A DNA stretch of 8,602 nucleotides from CAZSLZ01 sp964607865 (lineage in GTDB: Bacteria; Vulcanimicrobiota; JAJTBE01; CAZSLZ01): contig CAZSLZ010000132.1 of assembly GCA_964607865.1 (NCBI GenBank), positions 1-8,602 on the forward strand, read 5' to 3'. Below the pieces are notes generated by a model, which saw only the letters and a list, made by a program, of their open reading frames with translations, did not search any database and was not told the DNA's origin. Each line of letters begins with the position of its first letter. The first letter of the stretch is position 1. The translations under genes were made by a program, and so were the position numbers. Shown here in pieces: positions 1-5,899 of the stretch.

Positions 1-35
1 TCCTTGGTGGCAAGATTCTGCCTTAACTCGGACAT
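1..35 (-). CDS. galT: Probable galactose-1-phosphate uridylyltransferase, N-terminal fragment
   Basis: Only the first 11 codons and two bases are present; the gene continues past the left edge. The ATG is at 35-33 on the minus strand and reads MSELRQNLATK. This matches the usual opening of bacterial GalT proteins (M-S-E-L-R-x-N/D-x-x-T-K-E-W), which transfer UMP between UDP-glucose and galactose 1-phosphate in the Leloir pathway. A G-rich stretch (GGGG) lies 8 nt upstream of the ATG and can serve as ribosome binding site. The preceding gene stops 15 nt upstream, so this is probably the last visible gene of the minus-strand operon. The call rests on a very short peptide. The HIT-like active site (HPH) lies outside the window, so another member of the family cannot be excluded. 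Confidence 0.5.
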   Translation of the reverse strand, partial: MSELRQNLATK

Positions 36-50
36 AATACCATCCCCATA

Positions 51-584
51 TCAATACGTGTCTTTAAAATTAGTTACCTGAATATCCAACTCCGATTGTT
101 TCGCCTGGGTTCTTTTATTGCAGTCAAAAAGAGTAACCACACCGTCAAAACCGTTCCTTGCATTAATTATTTCAATAAAAGCTGTGGTTTCAGCAGTAAA
201 AATTCTGATTGCCCGTGTGTTAAACATGGTAGTTACAAAAAGATTTTTACAAACTTCAGCTTCCCTCACCGAAGTGGTAAGATAGGTATCTCCATAGAAA
301 TCCCTGTCGATTGCTATGACTTCACCGTCTCGGTTATAAGCTTTAACCTTGCCTTTCTGGCTGCCTATAGCTGGAAAGATTTCCATAACCGTAGTATTCT
401 TTGGTACCACCATCCAGATCCGGTGATCGTTTCTGAAAAACAACATCCGGTATTCCAGTGGCAACTCATTATTTTCAATCATGGTTTCTGCAAAAACACA
501 TTTAACAGATAAACTTAAAACTGCTATCATTAAAAATAGAATAAAAATTGATTTAATATTTGAATTTCCGGGGTTCATTTTCAA
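51..584 (-). CDS. Exported protein of unknown function downstream of selB
   Basis: I do not recognise a family. The 177-residue product has a lysine-containing N-terminus and a hydrophobic core at about residues 12-27. A signal-peptidase-like site, VFA before ET, follows at residues 30-34, so it is probably exported; there is no lipobox. The mature part, about 145 residues, looks beta-rich, with alternating hydrophobic residues and no further membrane segment. It has two cysteines (in EVCKN and LFDCN) that could form a disulfide. The start is uncertain: TTG at 584 lies 5 nt after a strong AGGAGG, while ATG at 578 lies 11 nt after it. TTG fits the spacing better, ATG the codon preference, and the signal peptide is intact either way. 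The gene follows selB by 19 nt and precedes the probable galT by 15 nt, so it is likely cotranscribed. That placement does not by itself link it to selenium. Confidence 0.75.
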   Translation of the reverse strand: MKMNPGNSNIKSIFILFLMIAVLSLSVKCVFAETMIENNELPLEYRMLFFRNDHRIWMVVPKNTTVMEIFPAIGSQKGKVKAYNRDGEVIAIDRDFYGDTYLTTSVREAEVCKNLFVTTMFNTRAIRIFTAETTAFIEIINARNGFDGVVTLFDCNKRTQAKQSELDIQVTNFKDTY

Positions 585-589
585 TTCTG

Positions 590-595
590 CCTCCT
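590..595 (-). promoter_or_regulatory. Ribosome binding site AGGAGG of the exported protein gene
   Basis: The minus strand reads AGGAGG, a full Shine-Dalgarno core, between the selB stop and the next gene. It is 5 nt from a TTG codon (584) and 11 nt from an in-frame ATG (578). It is the best evidence that the gene is translated and that the TTG may be the start. Confidence 0.75.
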
Positions 596-603
596 GTAAA
601 GGT

Positions 604-2520
604 CTAAATTCCTAATATAACATTCTGCTTTACCAATACTCTTCCTTTATCTGTTCTTCTGGTAAAATAGATCTTATCCAGATACTCCAATAAAGGAATC
701 ACATATTTTCTGGTGGTGTCCAGAAGTTTTCGCGCTGTGGACGGAGTAAGGGGGCCTTCCCTGACTATATACTCTCCCAGTATCTTTTTTGCGCGGGTAA
801 CGGTTTCCTCTGGAAAAACAATTTTCTCATCGAGCTGAATCAACTCATGGGTGTAGAGCAAATAACTTACCACGTAGCGAATCAGTTTATTATCAAATTC
901 CGTCTTTTCATATAATTCATCCAATGCGGGCGGAGCAAAACTGTCCTTCAACTCATCCATTATCCAGTTTTTTACTGTCAGAGCTTCCAGGGGCAAACCC
1001 GGTTTGAATTTTATTGTTGAAATCAACCCATCCTTTTCTTTAATTAATTCTCTTTGTTTTGCCACCATAATAACTTCCCGGAACAACCTTCTTCCCAGCT
1101 TGGGCATATTCTTCAATAATTCCTCGGGCCTTCTGCCAAAAGAACCTGGGTACTCCTCCTCAATAAACTCCAGATTTTCCAGAAGAACTGACACCATTTT
1201 TTCCAGCACCTCTTTATGAACAAAACCACCAGCGGCAAACCTGTGAAGCTTTCCCTTCTTATCGAGCTCCTTTATAAACGCCCCTGCGGTGATTACATCC
1301 TGGGAGGCAGCTCCCGCCACACTCTCCGGAGTGTATATACAATAAGGCTCTTCTTTGAGCTTCTCTTCAAAAATCACCTCAGGTTCATTTTCATCCTTCA
1401 TTTTAAGATTTTCAATTACGGCTTTGTCGAATCTTCTATGGCGGGGTGGCGCCACATCCAGTACCTTTCCCCCACCCCAGGTAAATAAGGCTGAGGGTGA
1501 ACGCAGAATAAAAAGATCATCCATCTGGGTTGCAATTATTTCATCCAGCATTATTCTTACAAAGCCTGTCTCGCCGTGCTCCAGCTCAGAGCGGTCCAGA
1601 AGAAAGACCTTTCCAAAAACTTCATCTGTGGTTATATACAACCTTATCTCATCCCGGTGTTTCAGGGGATGAGGGGAAGAATCAAGAACCTTTATTTTGG
1701 CGTCAAATTCCACGGTATTGAAAAGTGTGCCGGAAGCAGTTACCTGATTTCCCCTTTTGATGACTGCGGAATCCACACCTCCCAGGTTCAGGGCTATTCT
1801 CTGCCCTGCCCGGGCTTCCTTTACATCTTCTCCCTGGAATTGAATTTTTCTGATTTTTGCCTTCTGGGTAGAAGGTAAAACAACAACTTTTTGATATAAC
1901 TCAAAACTACCCTGGAACATGGAGCCTGTAACCACGACGCCAAAACCGGGCTTCACAAATACACGGTCTATAGCCAGGCGTCCCGGTAAGGAAAGATCAC
2001 GGGGAGTCAATTGTTCAAGTCTGTTATCAATCTCTGATTTCAGTTCTTCAATTCCCTGGCCGGAAACAGCTGAAACCGTCATGGCCGGAGATTTTTCCAG
2101 AAAAGAATCTCTGATAAAATCTTTCAGCTGAGTTTTCAATTTTTCAATTTCCTGGGCTGATACCAGGTCTGCTTTTGTGATGACCGGTAATCCATCCTGA
2201 ATATTCAGAAGTTTTAAAATCTCAAAATGCTCGATGGTCTGGGGCATAATTCCCTCACTGGCATCGATTATCAGAAGGGCAAAATCAAAACCGCCCACTC
2301 CTGCCAGCATATTCTTCAGGTACTTTTCATGGCCGGGAACATCAACAATGCTGCATACCCTGCCCGATGGAAGCTGAATATTGGCAAAGCCCAGGTCCAG
2401 CGTTAACCCCCGTTCTTTTTCCTGGGGCAGCCTGTCGGCATCTATACCGGTAAGGGCTTTTATTAATGTTGTTTTTCCGTGGTCCACATGGCCAGCGGTT
2501 CCTAGTATATAATCAGACAT
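604..2520 (-). CDS. selB: Selenocysteine-specific elongation factor SelB
   Basis: SelB is the GTPase that carries Sec-tRNA(Sec) to the ribosome and recognises the SECIS hairpin after a UGA codon. The 638-residue product has all GTP-binding motifs: P-loop GHVDHGKT (10-17), switch region with GLTLD (38-42), DVPGHE (60-65), TKAD (115-118) and SAVSGQG (150-156). An EF-Tu-like domain II begins near residue 180 (GRLAIDRVFVKPGFGVVVTGS), followed by domain III. The last roughly 270 residues match the SelB winged-helix region in length and position; E. coli SelB has 614 residues. This C-terminal region binds SECIS RNA. The frame is complete, from ATG at 2520 to TAG at 604-606. The start lies 6 nt after the selA stop, and the overlapping GAGTAGG gives the ribosome binding site. 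The order selD-selA-selB and the intact length indicate a working Sec system. Confidence 0.97.
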   Translation of the reverse strand: MSDYILGTAGHVDHGKTTLIKALTGIDADRLPQEKERGLTLDLGFANIQLPSGRVCSIVDVPGHEKYLKNMLAGVGGFDFALLIIDASEGIMPQTIEHFEILKLLNIQDGLPVITKADLVSAQEIEKLKTQLKDFIRDSFLEKSPAMTVSAVSGQGIEELKSEIDNRLEQLTPRDLSLPGRLAIDRVFVKPGFGVVVTGSMFQGSFELYQKVVVLPSTQKAKIRKIQFQGEDVKEARAGQRIALNLGGVDSAVIKRGNQVTASGTLFNTVEFDAKIKVLDSSPHPLKHRDEIRLYITTDEVFGKVFLLDRSELEHGETGFVRIMLDEIIATQMDDLFILRSPSALFTWGGGKVLDVAPPRHRRFDKAVIENLKMKDENEPEVIFEEKLKEEPYCIYTPESVAGAASQDVITAGAFIKELDKKGKLHRFAAGGFVHKEVLEKMVSVLLENLEFIEEEYPGSFGRRPEELLKNMPKLGRRLFREVIMVAKQRELIKEKDGLISTIKFKPGLPLEALTVKNWIMDELKDSFAPPALDELYEKTEFDNKLIRYVVSYLLYTHELIQLDEKIVFPEETVTRAKKILGEYIVREGPLTPSTARKLLDTTRKYVIPLLEYLDKIYFTRRTDKGRVLVKQNVILGI

Positions 2521-2526
2521 TTCAAC

Positions 2527-3927
2527 CTACTCAATTACTTTAATTATTGCTTTTTCAACAAATTTATCTTCGTCGGGAAAGACAGTTCTCAAATCTATAC
2601 AGATTTTCCCCTGGTTTCTGAAAGTTAAAACAGGCGGGTCGGTTTTTAAAAAGTCACAGCGTAACTCCTCGGCGGTTTTACCAGGTAAATCAATGGCAAT
2701 AAGCCAGGTGGGAATATCTATAACCGGGAATGCCCCGCCTCCAGTCCTTGAGCCACCGGGGATTATTTCAAAACAACTTTTTCTTCCGGTTTTATCAAAA
2801 ACCCTGTTTATGATATTTTCCCCTCTTTTTCTAATCTCTTCTTTTGTAAGCGAAAGCATTTGAAAGAAAGGAATTTCTTTCTCCATCAATTCATAATCTT
2901 TATATAGGGAAAGAGTTCCCTCCAGGGCGGCGATAGTCATTTTGTCAAGCCTGAGGGCCCGGGTAAGGGGGTTTTTTGCCAATGCAGACACATATTCAGT
3001 CTTCCCCACTATTATCCCGGCCTGGGGGCCTCCCAATAATTTATCTCCGCTCATTGTCACCAGATCAAGCCCTGCATCCACAACCTGCCTTACAGTGGCT
3101 TCGCCGGATAGGCCATACCTGGAAAGGTCCACCATCAAACCCGAGCCCAGATCTTCAACAACCATAACATTATATTTCTTACCCAACTTTATCAGTTCTT
3201 CACCCGACACCTCTTTCGTGAAACCCTGAATAGCATAATTGGACATATGGGTTTTGAGAATCATGGCAGTGTTCTCGTTGATAGCTTCTTCATAATCCCG
3301 CAGGTGGGTCTTGTTGGTACACCCCACCTCTTTCAGAATTGCCCCGCTTTTTTTTAATACATCAGGCAGGCGAAAAGAACCGCCCAGCTCGATGAGCTCC
3401 CCCCTGGATACTATAACTTCCCTGCCTTTGGCATAAGTATCCAGAACAAGCATTACAGCTGCGGCATTATTGTTAACCACCAGGGAATCTTCCGCGCCGG
3501 TGAGTTCTGCAAGATATTTCTTCAGATGCATCATCCGTTTGCCCCGTTTTCCGGTTTCCAGGTCAAATTCCAAATTTGTATAACCCCGGGCAGCTTTTAC
3601 CGCATTTCCCACAGCGTTTTTTGACAGGACCGCTCTTCCAATATTGGTATGAATAATAATTCCAGCGCCGTTAATTATTCTTTTTAATGAAGTCCTGGAA
3701 GCTTGCTCTAAATAAAAGAACACACTATTTAAAATATCATTTTTTATGTCATCAGAATCGATTTCATTTCCATGCATTAATGTGTTTCGTTTTTCTTCAA
3801 TTGCTTTTCTTACAGCTTCAACCAGGTATTCCCTGGGTATGTCGGGCGCAAAATCTTCGATAATTTTTTCATGCATTACTTCATCGACAGAAGGCAAAAC
3901 CCTTAATAAGGAATTTATCTTACCCAT
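2527..3927 (-). CDS. selA: L-seryl-tRNA(Sec) selenium transferase SelA
   Basis: SelA is the pyridoxal-phosphate enzyme that converts Ser-tRNA(Sec) to Sec-tRNA(Sec), using the selenophosphate made by SelD. The 466-residue product is of normal length (E. coli about 463). It has the N-terminal tRNA-binding part (LPSVDEVM near residue 11) and the NGAGIIIHTNIGRA block (87-99). A VNNNAAAVML segment (151-160) follows, and the PLP lysine lies in SGDKLLGGPQAG as Lys296, matching E. coli Lys295. The ATG at 3925-3927 lies inside the end of selD, a 13-nt overlap, so translation is probably coupled. A weak GAG-type ribosome binding site lies about 8 nt upstream. The gene ends in TAG at 2527-2529. No lesion is visible. 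Confidence 0.97.
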   Translation of the reverse strand: MGKINSLLRVLPSVDEVMHEKIIEDFAPDIPREYLVEAVRKAIEEKRNTLMHGNEIDSDDIKNDILNSVFFYLEQASRTSLKRIINGAGIIIHTNIGRAVLSKNAVGNAVKAARGYTNLEFDLETGKRGKRMMHLKKYLAELTGAEDSLVVNNNAAAVMLVLDTYAKGREVIVSRGELIELGGSFRLPDVLKKSGAILKEVGCTNKTHLRDYEEAINENTAMILKTHMSNYAIQGFTKEVSGEELIKLGKKYNVMVVEDLGSGLMVDLSRYGLSGEATVRQVVDAGLDLVTMSGDKLLGGPQAGIIVGKTEYVSALAKNPLTRALRLDKMTIAALEGTLSLYKDYELMEKEIPFFQMLSLTKEEIRKRGENIINRVFDKTGRKSCFEIIPGGSRTGGGAFPVIDIPTWLIAIDLPGKTAEELRCDFLKTDPPVLTFRNQGKICIDLRTVFPDEDKFVEKAIIKVIE

Positions 3928-4955
3928 ATTTCATGCTCTTTTCTTTCAATTACCTCTCCCACCGCCGACGCATATTCATATCCAGCTTTTTCAAGTTCGT
4001 TCAGTAATTTGCAGCTATTTTCAGCATCCACAGAAATCAACAGCCCGCCGGAGGTCTGGGCATCGCAAAGTATTTTTCTTTTAGCTTCTTCGACAGTTTC
4101 CTCCCATAGTATATGAGGTTCCACATATTTTCTGTTATTCACCGAACCTGCCGGGTATATTCCTTTACTTAGCAACTCCAGGGTTCCATCAAGCACAGGG
4201 AATTTCTTTTCGTCCAGAACAAAAGTTGTTTTTGAGAACTTTGCCATTCTATATGCATGCCCCATAAACCCAAAACCGGTAATATCGGTGGCGGAATGGG
4301 CGCCATACTTCATCATCAATTCAGCTCCTGATTTATTCAACTGCTTCATAACCTTAACTGCATTTCCAAGAACATTTGGAGAGCAAACCCCCATTTTTGC
4401 AGCTGTAGTTATTATTCCCAACCCCAGAGGCTTGGTCAGAATGAGTATATCGCCAGTTTCTGCCGTGGAATTAGCAGTGAAGCTTTCTCCGGTTAAAATT
4501 CCTGTAACCGCCATGCCGTATTTAACTTCCTTATCCCGTGCAGTATGCCCTCCCAGCACAAATACCCCTGCTTCCCGGGCTTTTTCCATGCCCCCCTTCA
4601 GAACCGAAGCCAGTATATCTTTTTCCAGTTCTTCAGGAAAGGAAGCAATATTTAAAGCTGTGATGGGTTTTCCACCCATGGCAAATATATCACTCATACT
4701 GTTTGCGGCAACTATTGCCCCGTAATCGTAAGGATCATCAACTATAGGGGCAAAGAAATCCACAGTCTGAATAATGGTGGTGTTGGGGTTGAGCTTAAAA
4801 ACTCCGGCATCGTCAGCGGGAGAACTTCCCGACAGAATTCTTGGATCGTGAAAAACCGGTAATTTAGCCAGTAATTCTTCAAGGTCACACGGACCCATCT
4901 TACCTGCTCAACCGGCGCAATTGGAATATGCAGTTAACCTTATCTGCTTACCCAT
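3915..4955 (-). CDS. selD: Selenophosphate synthetase SelD, a selenoprotein with in-frame UGA (Sec16)
   Basis: SelD makes selenophosphate from selenide and ATP, the selenium donor for SelA. The uninterrupted frame from the ATG at 4898 gives 327 residues but lacks the catalytic N-terminus. Reading upstream in frame adds 19 codons to an ATG at 4955, including one TGA at 4908-4910. The result is RLTAYSNCAGUAGKMGP, matching E. coli RLTQYSHGAGCGCKISP. The UGA falls on catalytic Cys17, and Lys19 on essential Lys20. Total length becomes 346 codons, close to 347 in E. coli. Other conserved parts in the new numbering are PADD (46-49), the NSMSDIFAMGG loop (85-95), GGHTARD (135-141) and TDITGFGFMGH (223-233). 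The full-length ATG lies one base after the upstream ankyrin stop, so coupled initiation is likely. The TAA at 3915-3917 overlaps the selA start. Sec is inferred from alignment and the sel operon; the E. coli Cys19 position is Gly here. Confidence 0.93.
4882..4910 (-). promoter_or_regulatory. Sec-coding UGA plus candidate bacterial SECIS hairpin in selD
   Basis: The UGA codon is at 4908-4910 on the minus strand. Counting from the base after it, bases 13-16 (GGTC) pair perfectly with bases 22-25 (GACC). They close a five-base loop, CGTGT, and a G-T pair at 12/26 extends the stem. Base 11 (U) may be bulged over a further A-U pair. The loop has a GU at bases 18-19, within the 16-37 nt distance described for bacterial SECIS apical guanines, and a bulged U also occurs in the E. 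coli fdhF element. SelB would bind this hairpin while carrying Sec-tRNA. The pairing was found by eye; the fold was not computed. Confidence 0.65.
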
Positions 4956-4956
4956 C

Positions 4957-5736
4957 TTATCTCACTTTCATCTCCTGGTTTTCATTTTTCAGAATGTTCA
5001 GAATCTCGGTTAAATTCTGTTCCTCTGCCATATCAAAAGATGTCCGACCTTTCAAATTTTCAATATTGGGGTTGGCGCCCCGTTTTATTAAAAACCTTAC
5101 CAACTCAGGATTTTTTAGTTTTACTGCATAATGCAGGGGTGTGTTTCCCTGATTGTCCCGGGCATCGATATTCGCCCCATTGTCAATCAACAGGCTTGCT
5201 ATTCTGGGTTGGACCGTTTTTATACTTATATGCAGAGGGGTAATAGAATTATTGTCCTTCACATTGGGGTTACTTCCCTCTTCCAACATATAATTCACAT
5301 TCTGCATATTTCCGCTTTTTACGGCATATTGAATTGGATAATTCCCTTCACGATCTTTTTCGCCCAGCCTGGCTCCTTTTGATAAGAGAAAATCGATTAC
5401 TTCCTTATTACTTCTGGAGCTTGCATAATGAATAACTGTTCCCTGCCCCTGTTTTCTTGCATTTATCAAATGGGGGTTTTCATTTAAAATTTGCTGGATT
5501 TTTTCAAGGTCATTAGTGTTAAGTGCCGTAAAGAGCTGATTAGTAAGGCTCAATTTTGCTGCAGCCTGTCGTTTTTCCATTTCTATCTCGTGTTGAGATT
5601 TATTATAGTCTATAATTGCGCCGTAAATTATAAGGCCAGCCACAATCAGGGCAAGAGCAATATACAAAAAACGTACTCCGGGGCCTTCAGGTTTTGGTTT
5701 TTTTAAATCTTTGAAATTATCATTTTCAGAATTCAT
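4957..5736 (-). CDS. Membrane-anchored ankyrin-repeat protein, first gene of the sel operon
   Basis: The 259-residue product has a charged N-terminus with KKPKPEGPG, then one strongly hydrophobic helix at about residues 22-42. A basic and acidic linker follows (about 43-64), then five to six ankyrin repeats to the C-terminus. Repeat signatures include HYASSRSNKEVIDFLLSKGA (103-122), TPLHISI (166-172) and GNTPLHYAVKLKNPELVRFL (197-216). Ankyrin repeats bind proteins; no catalytic domain is visible. The helix lacks a clear cleavage site, so it probably stays as an N-terminal anchor. Topology is undecided: the arginine and lysines before the helix suggest the N-terminus is inside and the repeats outside. 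The ATG at 5736 follows AGGAAAGG by 5 nt. The TAA at 4957-4959 lies one base from the full-length selD start, so the two genes are almost certainly cotranscribed and coupled. Its partner and any role in selenium metabolism are unknown. Confidence 0.9.
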   Translation of the reverse strand: MNSENDNFKDLKKPKPEGPGVRFLYIALALIVAGLIIYGAIIDYNKSQHEIEMEKRQAAAKLSLTNQLFTALNTNDLEKIQQILNENPHLINARKQGQGTVIHYASSRSNKEVIDFLLSKGARLGEKDREGNYPIQYAVKSGNMQNVNYMLEEGSNPNVKDNNSITPLHISIKTVQPRIASLLIDNGANIDARDNQGNTPLHYAVKLKNPELVRFLIKRGANPNIENLKGRTSFDMAEEQNLTEILNILKNENQEMKVR

Positions 5737-5771
5737 GTTGGCCTTTCCTGTATGTTTTTTTTGTTTAAGTT

Positions 5772-5800
5772 ATTCTAACAAATTCATCATGATTTAACAA
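5772..5800 (-). promoter_or_regulatory. Sigma70-like promoter of the ankyrin-selD-selA-selB operon
   Basis: On the minus strand, TTGTTA (5795-5800, 4/6 to TTGACA) and TAGAAT (5772-5777, 5/6 to TATAAT) are separated by exactly 17 bp. Transcription would start near 5765, giving a leader of about 30 nt with a good ribosome binding site. It is the only convincing promoter found upstream of the six minus-strand genes. Confidence 0.55.
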
Positions 5801-5801
5801 G

Positions 5802-5870
5802 ATAATTTATGAACAAATTCGTTTTTTTTACAGGGAATTACCGACATGCAAAGAAAGGTTCATAAATTAT
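5802..5870. repeat. Perfect 13-bp inverted repeat between the divergent ankyrin genes
   Basis: The arms are ATAATTTATGAAC at 5802-5814 and its exact reverse complement at 5858-5870, separated by 43 bp. Each arm contains a small palindrome, ATAA-N-TTAT, so each could be a site for a dimeric regulator. The left arm lies directly upstream of the -35 of the minus-strand promoter, and the right arm overlaps the -10 of the plus-strand promoter. This geometry suggests a shared operator pair. The arms are seen directly; binding is inferred. The T-run at about 5822-5829 lies in the spacer and has no convincing terminator stem. Confidence 0.7.
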
Positions 5871-5873
5871 AAT
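5868..5873 (+). promoter_or_regulatory. Candidate -10 element of the plus-strand ankyrin gene
   Basis: A perfect TATAAT lies 26 nt upstream of the start codon at 5900, which would give a leader of roughly 20 nt. No recognisable -35 is found at 16-19 bp spacing, and the nearest TTGACA-like string (CCGACA, 5841-5846) is 21 bp away. The promoter may need an activator or be weak. The -10 overlaps one arm of the 13-bp inverted repeat. Confidence 0.4.
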
Positions 5874-5899
5874 CATTCTTTCTGGAAGAGGAATTAATT

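Noticed and set aside
1..53. The TGA stop of the exported protein gene is followed in frame, with no other stop, by the probable galT start, raising the idea of a Sec-containing fusion.
   Set aside because: A secreted protein fused to cytosolic GalT makes no sense. The MSELRQNLATK peptide looks like a native N-terminus, a G-rich ribosome binding site precedes it, and no SECIS-like hairpin is obvious after the TGA.
96..512. 138-codon open frame on the plus strand opposite the exported protein gene.
   Set aside because: It has no ribosome binding site and no recognisable domain, and lies wholly antisense to a gene with a signal peptide and strong ribosome binding site. It is a shadow frame.
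4288..4725. 145-codon plus-strand open frame inside selD.
   Set aside because: It is antisense to the conserved ATP-binding core of selD, and its composition mirrors the opposite strand. It is a shadow frame.
5815..5840. T-run between the inverted repeat arms, considered as an intrinsic terminator.
   Set aside because: No GC-rich stem lies directly upstream; the nearby pairing is 3 bp at most. It sits between divergent promoters, where a terminator has no clear role.
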